From contig JAITGH010000111.1 of NCBI GenBank assembly GCA_031280855.1, positions 1-6,562 of the forward strand: a DNA stretch of 6,562 nt, written 5' to 3'. The stretch comes from Oscillospiraceae bacterium. GTDB taxonomy: Bacteria > Bacillota > Clostridia > Oscillospirales > Oscillospiraceae. Every line of letters begins with the position of its first letter. The stretch's first letter is position 1. A program made the position numbers and the translations under genes. The notes beneath the pieces were generated by a model, which made no database searches, was not told the DNA's origin, and saw only the letters and a program-made list of their open reading frames with translations. Positions 1 to 5,965 of this stretch are shown here, piece by piece.

Positions 1-2
1 CG

Positions 3-302
3 CGAGACTTGAAGACGAAGCAACTGTATGCGACGAGCGGTAAGATCGCGGGCGGAGCCGACTCGTTCTATAAGTCGTCGTCCGGCGCGTCGAGTGACAG
101 CGCATCGATCCCGAAGGGCGGCGACGCGACTCCGACCCCGTCCGAGTCTGCGGCTCCCATACCGCTCAACCCGTCCCCGTCGGAATCAACGGACGAGCCC
201 GGCATGTTCTACACGAATCCGCCGTCCGCGTCTGACCCGCCTGTTGATGTAACTCCCGCAGCCACTACTCCCGCGAATACTGAAACGGAGGCTCCGCAAT
301 GA
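3..302 (+). CDS. C-terminal tail of an unidentified protein, Ser/Pro/Thr/Ala-rich (5' end outside window)
   Basis: An open frame enters from the left edge and stops at TGA 300-302. About 99 residues are visible. The frame is open back to position 3, so the TTG at 9 is probably not the start and the gene is most likely cut by the window. After a short stretch with Lys, Tyr and Gly (RDLKTKQLYATSGK), the rest is low-complexity, dominated by Ser, Pro, Thr, Ala, Asp and Glu, with repeated PTPSES/PSPSES-like units. That composition suggests a disordered, acidic tail, such as a linker or wall-spanning segment of an exported protein, or simply a disordered C-terminus. I see no domain, membrane helix or sorting motif. 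The stop overlaps the next start (ATGA at 299-302), so the gene is probably cotranscribed and translationally coupled with the HIT gene. Function is not recognised. Confidence 0.6.
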   Translation, partial: RDLKTKQLYATSGKIAGGADSFYKSSSGASSDSASIPKGGDATPTPSESAAPIPLNPSPSESTDEPGMFYTNPPSASDPPVDVTPAATTPANTETEAPQ

Positions 303-634
303 ACGATTGCATCTTCTGTAAGATCCTCAGCGGCGACATACCCTCGACGGAGGTCTACTCGAACGCGCACGTTTACGCGTTTCGCGACATCAACCCGAAA
401 GCGGACTCGCATATCCTCGTGATCCCGCGCACTCATATTGAAAGCGCGGCGGAGATCAATGCCGACAATTCAGAGTTGGTTGCTCGGTGTTTCGAGGCGA
501 TCGCGGAGATAGTGCGGCGCGAGGGGCTTTCGAAGCGCGGGTTCCGCGTGATAAGCAACGCGGGTGAGGGCGCGGGGCAAACCGTCCCGCACCTCCACTT
601 CCACGTACTTAGCGGCAGTTTAGGCGCGTTCTGA
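299..634 (+). CDS. HIT (histidine triad) family nucleotide hydrolase, HINT/PKCI-like
   Basis: This is a complete 111-residue protein, typical in length for bacterial HINT-type proteins. The family hydrolyses purine nucleoside phosphoramidates and related adenylated compounds, usually as a cytoplasmic homodimer. Visible signatures are the N-terminal CIFCKI motif (Cys4, Cys7), which is a zinc site in this subfamily together with His residues; the FRDINPKADSHILVIPRTHI strand region (residues 28-47); NAGEGAGQTVPHLHFHVL; and the triad His98-His100-His102, the last being the catalytic nucleophile in the family. The C-terminus after the triad is short (SGSLGAF), where many relatives have a longer GGR.LGWPPG-like end. 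The start at 299 has a GGAGG ribosome binding site at 287-291, about 7 bases upstream, and overlaps the previous stop as ATGA. Substrate is not determined. A plus-strand terminator after the stop is not obvious. Confidence 0.93.
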   Translation: MNDCIFCKILSGDIPSTEVYSNAHVYAFRDINPKADSHILVIPRTHIESAAEINADNSELVARCFEAIAEIVRREGLSKRGFRVISNAGEGAGQTVPHLHFHVLSGSLGAF

Positions 635-711
635 CGGAGTCGTGCGACTTGCTTACTTTGGAAAGGTCGGCGGTGGCTGACAGCCTTGCAGCCTGAATCA
701 TTTCTACTGTT

Positions 712-740
712 ATTATACCACATTTTAGTGCGTTTGTCAA
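712..740 (-). promoter_or_regulatory. Sigma-A-type promoter on the minus strand (leftward, antisense to the HIT gene)
   Basis: On the minus strand, TTGACA (740-735) and TATAAT (717-712) are separated by exactly 17 bases, with an A-tract just upstream of -35 and TGTGG just before -10. Both hexamers match the consensus perfectly. Predicted transcription starts near 705 and runs left across 300-634, antisense to the HIT gene. No convincing gene lies there on the minus strand. The only ORF close by is a 30-codon frame (ATG at 701-699, stop at 611-609) without a ribosome binding site, only about 4 bases from the predicted start. The transcript may be a small or antisense RNA, or the promoter may be a by-product of the inverted duplication. 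Confidence 0.65.
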
Positions 741-771
741 GTATTTTTTGCGTATTCGACGTTTTTTGTAG

Positions 772-817
772 GATTGCACAACGATTGGAGGACAATACGG
801 CTTGAAGTTGTGCAATC
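772..817. repeat. Inner 11-bp perfect dyad at the centre of the palindromic element
   Basis: GATTGCACAAC at 772-782 is the exact reverse complement of GTTGTGCAATC at 807-817, with 24 bases between the arms. The dyad lies upstream of the -35 boxes of both divergent promoters and shares its centre with the larger inverted repeat. At DNA level it could be a paired operator for a regulator controlling both directions, or the tip of a cruciform-forming element. Because it lies outside both predicted transcripts, an RNA terminator or riboswitch role from these promoters is unlikely. Confidence 0.55.
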
Positions 818-849
818 TTGCCAAACATTTAAGTGTACGCAAAAAACGC

Positions 850-878
850 TTGACAACCGCACTGTTTTGTGGTATAAT
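850..878 (+). promoter_or_regulatory. Sigma-A-type promoter for the TIM-barrel/acyl-CoA synthetase gene
   Basis: TTGACA at 850-855 and TATAAT at 873-878 are perfect consensus hexamers with a 17-base spacer. They are preceded by an A-tract (841-846) and have TGTGG next to -10. The predicted start is near 885, giving a leader of about 98 bases before the ATG at 983. The promoter is in the right arm of the inverted repeat and should be strong unless repressed. Confidence 0.88.
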
Positions 879-937
879 GTGGAGTAGTGATTCGGACGTG
901 GGAGCTGTGGCAACGCACCCGCCCGTAATCCCCGCCG

Positions 938-958
938 CCTAATTCCTAATTCCTATCT
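938..958 (+). repeat. Short tandem repeat, 7-base period, in the 5' leader
   Basis: CCTAATT at 938-944 is repeated at 945-951 and followed by a degenerate copy (CCTATCT, 952-958). It lies in the untranslated leader just upstream of the ribosome binding site (GGAGG, 968-972) of the fusion gene. It may be slippage-generated; no function can be assigned. Confidence 0.5.
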
Positions 959-982
959 ACTACCTTCGGAGGTTACATAGCT

Positions 983-3568
983 ATGAAACTGGCATTCTCG
1001 ACGCTCGGCTGCCCGGAGCTGAACTGGGCGGAGACCTGCGCGATGGCGAAAGATATCGGCTTCGCCGCGTTTGAGGTTCGCGATCTCGGCTCCGAGACTT
1101 TCAATTACCACGCTTTCCGTCAGGAGAACCGAGAGCGCACAATCGCTCAGCTTACGCGTCAGGGTATCGCGATCAGCTGTTTCTCAAGCGGTACCGCATT
1201 GCGCGACCCGACGCTTGCCGACCGGGCGAAGCGCGAGATTCGAGAGTACGTCGACCTTGCCTCTGCGATGGGCACTCGCTTCGTTCGAGTCCTTGCCGAC
1301 GATTACGCCGCTCCTACGCATGATGTCGACGACGCCGCAGTGTTCCGCGCTTTGTCCGAGCTTGCACCATACGCCGAGTCCAAGAACGTAGTGCTGCTCG
1401 TCGAGACGAACGGCGTGTACAGCGATACCGCTCGCCTGCGCGATCTTCTGACAAGCGTGCGCAGTGACTCCGTCGGCGCGTTGTGGGACATACACCATCC
1501 GTACCGCTTCAATGCGGAATCGCCGGAGTGCACTGTGCAAAACCTCGGCGCGCTCATCAAGTACACTCACTTCAAGGATAGCGTCGTCGCGGACGACGGC
1601 GAGATTTTGTACAAGCTGCCCGGTGAGGGCGATCTTCCGATCTCCGACGCGGTCAAGGCGTTGAACAGCATCGATTTCAACGGCTTCATCTCGCTGGAAT
1701 GGCTGAAGCGATACGCGCCGGATCTTGAAAGCAGCGGAGTCGTGTTCCCGCACTTCGTCAACTTCATGTCGCAGTTCTCCGGAGTCGACAGCGTCTCGAC
1801 GCGGCTGTACGACAACCTTCGCAAGACCGGGAAGTACCTCTGGCAGAAGGAGCGGCTGATCGACCTGACGTTCCCACAGTTGCTCGACCGCGTCGTCGAG
1901 GAGTTCCCGGATCAGCTCGCGTTCGATTACTCTGACGCGCTGACTCAGCAAACCGCGGAGACGTACCACCGCACGGAGTATACGCGCACGTATGCGGAGT
2001 TCCGCGAGGACGTGGATACTTTTGCGCGTTCGCTAATCGCGCTCGGCGTAAAGCAGGGCGACAAGGTCGCGATTTGGTCGCCGAATATCCCGGAGTGGTT
2101 CATCACGTTCTGGGCGAGCGTCAAGATCGGCGCGGTTCTCGTCACCGTGAACACTGCGTACAAGATCTATGAGGCGGAGTACTTACTGCGTCAGAGCGAT
2201 ACGCATACCCTTGTTATGTCGAACGGCGTCAAGGACAGCGATTACGTCGCCATTGTAAAGGAGCTAATCCCGGAGCTCGCCGAGCACGACAAGAATAAGC
2301 CGCTGTACGCGAAGCGGCTGCCGTTCCTTAGGAACGTCATAACGTGCGAGAGCACTCAACCCGGGTGCCGCAACTGGACCGACGCGCTAAACCTCGCGCC
2401 GACGGTGGAACCGGAGCACGTGCTAAGCCGTGCGAACCGGATCTCAAAGGACGATGTGTGCAACATGCAATACACCTCCGGAACTACGGGCTTCCCGAAG
2501 GGGGTAATGCTGACGCACTATAACGTGGTGAACAACGCGAAGGCGATCGGCGATTGCATGGATCTGTCGACTGCGGATCGCATGATGATTCAGGTGCCAA
2601 TGTTCCACTGCTTTGGGATGGTGCTGGCGATGACGGCAAGCGTAACGCACGGCTCGACGATGTCGCCGATTCCGACGTTCAGCCCGAAGCTGGGGTTAGC
2701 GTGTATCAACGCGAAGCGTATCACCGCGTTCCACGGCGTGCCGACGATGTTCATCGCAATGCTGGAGCATCCGGACTTCTCATCAACGGATTTCAGCAGC
2801 ATTCGCACCGGCATTATGGCGGGATCGCCGTGCCCGGTCGAGAAAATGCGCGAGGTCATCGAGAAGATGAACATGACGGAGATCTGCATAACCTACGGTC
2901 AGACGGAGGCGTCGCCCGCGACCTCAATGAGCAAGACTACGGACAGCGTCGAACAGCGAGTCAACACGGTCGGCGGCGCGATCTTCGGGGTCGAGTGCAA
3001 GATCTTCAGCCCGGAGCGTAACCCGGTTACCGGGAAGTATGAGGAACTTCCCGACGATACAGACGGCGAGTTCGTCGCCAGGGGCTACAACATCATGCGC
3101 GGCTATTACAAGATGCCGGAGGCGACCGCCGCCGCGATCGATGAGGACGGTTGGCTTCACACCGGCGATATGGCGTTAAAGCGCGGCTCCGACGGCTATT
3201 TCAAGATTACCGGCCGGATCAAGGATATGATCATTCGCGGCGGTGAGAACATCTATCCCAAGGAGATCGAGGACTTCATCTACACTCACCCGAGCGTCAG
3301 CGACGTTCAAATCGTCGGCGTACCGGACGAGCAATACGGCGAGGAGATCATGGCGTGCGTAGTCGCGAAGAAAGGCGAGACGCTCACCGAAGACATCGTG
3401 AAGGACTACGTGCGCACTCACATGGCGAAGCATAAGACTCCGCGCTACGTGCGATTTGTGGATTCGTTCCCGATGAATGCGGCCGGTAAGATCCTCAAGT
3501 ACAAGATGCGCGAGGACGCGATCGAGTACCTGAACCTGCAAACGGCGGCAGAAATCGAGACGGCTTAG
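983..3568 (+). CDS. Fusion protein: xylose-isomerase-like TIM barrel + AMP-forming acyl-CoA synthetase
   Basis: This is an 861-residue, apparently cytoplasmic protein with two domains. Residues about 1-265 form a sugar phosphate isomerase/epimerase-type TIM barrel (xylose isomerase-like/AP endonuclease 2 superfamily). It starts MKLAFSTLGCP and carries candidate metal ligands Glu141 (VETNG), Asp169 (ALWDIHHP), His196 (YTHFKDS) and Glu239 (ISLEW), so it looks catalytically intact. Residues about 285-855 form a complete adenylate-forming acyl-CoA synthetase, resembling the medium-chain fatty acyl-CoA ligase group (ACSF2-like). It has the P-loop YTSGTTGFPKG (497-507), YGQTEASP (638-645), HTGD with Asp729, GRIKD with Arg745, the hinge region RGGENIYPKEIE, and catalytic Lys836 in AAGK. 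The ligase half would convert a carboxylate, ATP and CoA to acyl-CoA, AMP and PPi. The start at 983 has GGAGG at 968-972 and a consensus promoter. The frame is unbroken across the junction, with no internal ATG plus Shine-Dalgarno there. Substrates of both halves are unknown. Confidence 0.92.
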   Translation: MKLAFSTLGCPELNWAETCAMAKDIGFAAFEVRDLGSETFNYHAFRQENRERTIAQLTRQGIAISCFSSGTALRDPTLADRAKREIREYVDLASAMGTRFVRVLADDYAAPTHDVDDAAVFRALSELAPYAESKNVVLLVETNGVYSDTARLRDLLTSVRSDSVGALWDIHHPYRFNAESPECTVQNLGALIKYTHFKDSVVADDGEILYKLPGEGDLPISDAVKALNSIDFNGFISLEWLKRYAPDLESSGVVFPHFVNFMSQFSGVDSVSTRLYDNLRKTGKYLWQKERLIDLTFPQLLDRVVEEFPDQLAFDYSDALTQQTAETYHRTEYTRTYAEFREDVDTFARSLIALGVKQGDKVAIWSPNIPEWFITFWASVKIGAVLVTVNTAYKIYEAEYLLRQSDTHTLVMSNGVKDSDYVAIVKELIPELAEHDKNKPLYAKRLPFLRNVITCESTQPGCRNWTDALNLAPTVEPEHVLSRANRISKDDVCNMQYTSGTTGFPKGVMLTHYNVVNNAKAIGDCMDLSTADRMMIQVPMFHCFGMVLAMTASVTHGSTMSPIPTFSPKLGLACINAKRITAFHGVPTMFIAMLEHPDFSSTDFSSIRTGIMAGSPCPVEKMREVIEKMNMTEICITYGQTEASPATSMSKTTDSVEQRVNTVGGAIFGVECKIFSPERNPVTGKYEELPDDTDGEFVARGYNIMRGYYKMPEATAAAIDEDGWLHTGDMALKRGSDGYFKITGRIKDMIIRGGENIYPKEIEDFIYTHPSVSDVQIVGVPDEQYGEEIMACVVAKKGETLTEDIVKDYVRTHMAKHKTPRYVRFVDSFPMNAAGKILKYKMREDAIEYLNLQTAAEIETA

Positions 3569-3664
3569 GGACGCGTTTGACGATGCATCCAGACGACGAG
3601 GGTTTGAGCCGCAAGACTCCCATGATTCGAAGCAGTGTGAAGTCCGGCTACTTGATGTCACATC

Positions 3665-3697
3665 GAAACTCGAACGCCATCAGGGCGCGAGAGTTTC
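3665..3697 (+). other. Dyad/hairpin downstream of the fusion gene
   Basis: GAAACTC (3665-3671) pairs perfectly with GAGTTTC (3691-3697). Inside, CGCC (3675-3678) can pair with GGCG (3684-3687) around a five-base loop, leaving a 3x3 internal loop. No T-run follows directly, so it is not a classical intrinsic terminator. It might protect the 3' end of the fusion-gene mRNA or work with the next dyad. Its strand use is uncertain. Confidence 0.35.
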
Positions 3698-3711
3698 CAT
3701 CCGCGGTTGCT

Positions 3712-3745
3712 TTAGACAAAATATAAAAGTTTTTGTCTAATTTTT
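3712..3745 (+). terminator. Possible rho-independent terminator (AT-rich stem plus T-run) or operator
   Basis: TTAGACAAAA (3712-3721) and TTTTGTCTAA (3731-3740) are a perfect 10-bp inverted repeat with a 9-base spacer, followed by TTTTT at 3741-3745. The order stem then T-run fits an intrinsic terminator for the fusion gene, whose stop is at 3566-3568, about 143 bases upstream. The stem has only two G/C pairs, which is weak for a terminator. A symmetrical protein-binding site about 100 bases upstream of the next promoter is the alternative. The rest of the 3569-3924 gap shows no credible gene. Confidence 0.4.
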
Positions 3746-3839
3746 CAAAAAGGTTGCGTTCCTCAGCCCTCGTAAACATATATACATTGTCAAATCGCAT
3801 TTCCCTTATAAGTTTTTGTGAAAAACATAAAAAAAACGC

Positions 3840-3868
3840 TTGCAAAGCGCAACAGTTTGTGCTATAAT
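3840..3868 (+). promoter_or_regulatory. Promoter for the membrane protein gene, related to the two promoters at 712-878
   Basis: TTGCAA at 3840-3845 and TATAAT at 3863-3868 are separated by 17 bases. The -35 box is one or two bases off consensus; the -10 is perfect. Upstream is a run of eight A's (AAAAAAAACGC). Aligned with the promoter at 850-878 over 43 positions, about 32 match, including the A-tract, CGCTTG, part of the spacer (CGCA and TTTGTG) and TATAATG. The predicted start near 3875 gives a leader of about 50 bases before the ATG at 3925. Confidence 0.8.
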
Positions 3869-3911
3869 GACTAAGCAGTGACCGGAAAGGTCGTGCGAAC
3901 TCTTACATAAT

Positions 3912-3918
3912 AAAGGTG
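3912..3918 (+). promoter_or_regulatory. Ribosome binding site that decides the start at 3925
   Basis: AAAGGTG at 3912-3918 is a Shine-Dalgarno-like sequence 6-8 bases before ATG 3925. A GTG at 3916 in the same frame would give a protein three residues longer, but it lies inside this binding site and has no suitable site of its own. Confidence 0.65.
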
Positions 3919-3924
3919 TTTGTT

Positions 3925-4626
3925 ATGGAAAAGCAAAAAAAGCCGATGCTCGAAAGCCCACTGAAATCGTTCGTGTACACGTTCCTGATGTACGCACTCG
4001 CAGTTGCCGAGATTGGTCTGCTGTCCGGATTACGGTTCGTGTTCCCCACGCCGAACGGGCGTAACGGTGCGGATATCGGACTCGCGGGCTCCACAAAGGG
4101 GTATGAACTGTCGACAATTTTCGCAGAGGTCGGAATGCAGTTCATCGTAATGTCGATTGCGCTGTTTGTCGCGGTGATCTTGTATGCGTTTTACTTGGGA
4201 TTCAAGCGTCAACCGTACGGACTGTATGCGCTTGTTCTGGTGACGGTGGTACCGGTACTTGGTATGATCAATCTGCCGAATCAAGGTTCTGCCGGAGGGT
4301 TGTATAACATCTTCTGGACGTATGGAACCGCCGGATTCCTGCCGCTGATGTCGCTGTTCGGTCTGCATCATCTCTCCGGGCTTCCTATCCCCGCTGAACG
4401 CACTACGGAGTGGCTGGAGATCTCCGGTAGAAATACCGCCGCAGGAGCGAACGCTCCGCAAGAGGTGCTGCCGGCACTCAACATCCAGGTCGGCATGTAT
4501 AGCGGCGTGATGGTATTCTTCGCGATCACGGCAGTGCTGTTAGTCGTCTCATGGCTTCTTGGTAAGTTGTACCGCAAATCTTACTCCGAGAAGTACGAGT
4601 TCGACCTCAGCGTTCCGCTGGTATAA
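3925..4626 (+). CDS. Integral membrane protein of unknown function, about five transmembrane segments
   Basis: This is a complete 233-residue protein from ATG 3925. Hydrophobic segments are visible at about residues 15-38, 72-92, 97-116, 128-148 and 191-213. The short N-terminus is lysine-rich (MEKQKK) and the C-terminal tail is charged (KLYRKSYSEKYEFD), so both ends are probably cytoplasmic or the topology includes a re-entrant segment. The loop at about 41-70 contains PTPNGRNGADIGLAGS, and the loop at 150-190 is polar and Ala/Gly-rich. No signal peptidase site, transporter motif or enzyme motif is recognised. The gene has its own promoter (3840-3868) and ends 30 bases before the end of the convergent ligase gene, with a shared hairpin between them, so it appears monocistronic. 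It might be a small-molecule permease component or an envelope protein; that is a guess. Confidence 0.85.
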   Translation: MEKQKKPMLESPLKSFVYTFLMYALAVAEIGLLSGLRFVFPTPNGRNGADIGLAGSTKGYELSTIFAEVGMQFIVMSIALFVAVILYAFYLGFKRQPYGLYALVLVTVVPVLGMINLPNQGSAGGLYNIFWTYGTAGFLPLMSLFGLHHLSGLPIPAERTTEWLEISGRNTAAGANAPQEVLPALNIQVGMYSGVMVFFAITAVLLVVSWLLGKLYRKSYSEKYEFDLSVPLV

Positions 4627-4642
4627 TCGTACGCAACTAACG

Positions 4643-4677
4643 GCCAAGCAGCGAGACTATGCGTCTCGCTGCTTGGC
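4643..4677. terminator. Probable bidirectional terminator between convergent genes
   Basis: GCCAAGCAGCGAGAC (4643-4657) and GTCTCGCTGCTTGGC (4663-4677) form a perfect 15-bp stem with a five-base loop. The hairpin lies just after the membrane protein stop (4624-4626) on the plus strand. On the minus strand it contains the last codons and the TAG stop (4659-4657) of the ligase gene. The T-rich tail is weak on both sides (ATCCTTAATT on plus, GTTAGTTG on minus), so termination strength may be limited, but stem quality and position strongly favour this role. Confidence 0.8.
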
Positions 4678-5961
4678 ATCCTTAATTAGCTCACGCCGTA
4701 GTATCTTGCCTGTAGAGTTCTTCGGAAGCTGTTCATAGAACCGGACGTAACGCGGTATCTTGAACCTTGCAGTATGTCTCGCAAGTTGCGCACGCAGCTC
4801 CGACTCCGGCATTGCGTCAATCGGCGCGATACACGCGAGAAGCTCTTCGCCGAAGTGGACGTCGGGAACTCCGACTACCGCGACCTCCGTAACCGATGGG
4901 AACAGTGAGCGTATCAGGCGCTCCAACTCGGCGGGCGCGATATTCTCGCCGCCGCGAATGATGATGTCGTCAAGTCGCCCGACCGTATGTATGCAGCCGT
5001 CGGGATCGAGGTATCCGAGGTCACCCGTATGCAGCCAGCCGTCCGGCGGCGGAGGTTCGCCCAGCACTTGACAGACGCAGAAGCCGCGTATGCAAATCTC
5101 GCCGTTCGACTCGATTTTACCCTCGATGTGCTCCATAAAGCGTCCTGCGGTCTCGCTGCGCTGCGACAGCGGCGAATTCGGTGGCAAGAACGTGTATGCG
5201 GCGGTGCCCTCCGTCTGCCCGAGTCCCGGAATCAGCGTAAAGCCGAGCCTCTTGTCAACCTCGCGGAAGAACTCCGGCGTGTACGCCGCCCCGCCGATGA
5301 AGCCCGTACGCAGCGAACTCAAGTCGTAACTCGCGAGATCGCTCCGTGCAAGTACCGAACTGAACACGGTCGGCACGGCGTTGAAGATCGTGCAATGATC
5401 GCGCTCGATGCACTCGAGCAGTTGCCGAGTATGGCGGTCGTCGGGAATGCTCAGTGATGCGCCGACGCTAAGCGCACTTACCAGATTCGCCGTCAGCGAA
5501 AAGCAGTGGTGCAACGGGATCGCCATCAGGAATCGGTCGTCGGAGCTTGCGTCAAGTGCTTTCACATGCGCCGCCGCGCTGTTTACTCTCGCAAAGTGAG
5601 TGGACAGCACAGCCTTCGGCTCGCCCGTTGTGCCGGAGGTGAACAGTATCGCCTCCGAGTCTGAGAGATCGTTTGGAAGTCCCGAGACACTCGCGCCCCG
5701 CGCACCAAATACGGCGATCTTCCCGCGCTTCATCGCCGCAAGATAGAGAATGACGGACTGCGCAACCTCGTGCGCGGGACGCTCCGTAGAGGTCGTCGGG
5801 ATAAAGACGAGCCGCTCCTGCGGAAGCTCCGGCGCGTCCGTCATCCGGTCTAGCTCCGCGTACGTGACCGTGCGTCCGAGATAGCGCATGGCAACGCTGT
5901 CAGGAGCGCGGGCTACCGCCTCCGACAACAATTGCCCGATTATCACGTTACGTAAACTCAT
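4657..5961 (-). CDS. Compact AMP-forming acyl-CoA ligase (adenylate-forming enzyme)
   Basis: A 434-residue ligase is predicted if the ATG at 5961-5959 (MSLRNVIIGQ) is the start. The same frame is open upstream to a TTG at 6024, adding 21 residues. Neither start has a clear ribosome binding site; the ATG is preferred because the N-terminus then begins like the family (QLLSEAVARAPDSVAMRY). Motifs are the P-loop FTSGTTGEPKA (107-117), GLGQTEG (246-252), HTGD with Asp314, GRLDD with Arg329, RGGENIAPAELE, and catalytic Lys419 in STGK. It should activate a carboxylate to acyl-CoA via an acyl-adenylate in the cytoplasm. It is about 70-100 residues shorter than common acyl-CoA synthetases. The deficit lies between residue 35 and the P-loop, where the usual long first subdomain is condensed. 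MenE-like ligases are similarly short, but I see no proof of that substrate. It lies 69 bases downstream of etfA on the same strand, so it is probably in that operon. Confidence 0.88.
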   Translation of the reverse strand: MSLRNVIIGQLLSEAVARAPDSVAMRYLGRTVTYAELDRMTDAPELPQERLVFIPTTSTERPAHEVAQSVILYLAAMKRGKIAVFGARGASVSGLPNDLSDSEAILFTSGTTGEPKAVLSTHFARVNSAAAHVKALDASSDDRFLMAIPLHHCFSLTANLVSALSVGASLSIPDDRHTRQLLECIERDHCTIFNAVPTVFSSVLARSDLASYDLSSLRTGFIGGAAYTPEFFREVDKRLGFTLIPGLGQTEGTAAYTFLPPNSPLSQRSETAGRFMEHIEGKIESNGEICIRGFCVCQVLGEPPPPDGWLHTGDLGYLDPDGCIHTVGRLDDIIIRGGENIAPAELERLIRSLFPSVTEVAVVGVPDVHFGEELLACIAPIDAMPESELRAQLARHTARFKIPRYVRFYEQLPKNSTGKILRRELIKDAKQRDA

Positions 5962-5965
5962 AATA

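Larger units (their letters stand above)
695..893. repeat. Imperfect inverted repeat (about 199 bp) with an outward-facing promoter in each arm
   Basis: The core arms are 712-754 and 836-878, 43 bp each. By hand alignment they match at 36 of 43 positions as reverse complements. The match continues outward with small indels: CTACT at 704-708 against AGTAG at 883-887, and GAATCA at 695-700 against TGATTC at 888-893. A second, shorter perfect dyad sits at almost the same centre (near 795). Each arm carries a complete TTGACA-17-TATAAT promoter pointing outward. The repeat includes the A-tract upstream of -35, the spacer and part of the initial transcribed region, so it looks like one duplicated and inverted unit and not just two promoters that share a consensus. 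No target-site duplication is clear at the ends and no protein is encoded. A MITE-like element, a palindromic regulatory repeat, or a local inverted duplication are all possible. Confidence 0.7.

Noticed and set aside
640..695. Small dyads after the HIT stop (AGTCG-TG-CGACT, GGCTG-A-CAGCC) as a HIT terminator
   Set aside because: The loops are too short to form normal hairpins and no T-run follows, so no terminator is claimed.
433..842. Minus-strand frames of 131 and 77 codons overlapping the HIT gene and the palindromic element
   Set aside because: They run through the promoter region and the reverse of the HIT gene, without ribosome binding sites or recognisable protein features. Only the promoter inside them is kept.
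1847..1858. Possible internal translation start (AAGGAG before CTG) between the two domains of the fusion protein
   Set aside because: The spacing is short and the codon is CTG, a very rare start. No ATG, GTG or TTG with a good site is found at the junction, so a separate ligase product is not supported.
1184..1969. Long minus-strand frame (261 codons) inside the fusion gene
   Set aside because: It is the shadow of a GC-rich coding region. The plus strand encodes well-conserved TIM-barrel and ligase motifs over the same bases.
3648..3845. Minus-strand 65-codon frame in the gap between the fusion gene and the membrane protein gene
   Set aside because: It starts inside the plus-strand promoter, has no ribosome binding site, crosses the dyads at 3665-3740 and resembles no known protein. 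A minus-strand TTGACA at 3793-3788 has no matching -10 at the right distance.
640..3900. Shared 9-10-base words (GTCGTGCGA, GGAAAGGTCG) after the HIT gene and in the leader at 3884-3900
   Set aside because: The words are in different order and the surrounding sequence does not align; chance similarity is likely.
4987..5457. Plus-strand 156-codon frame opposite the compact ligase
   Set aside because: It is the antisense shadow of a conserved minus-strand enzyme and has no start signals.
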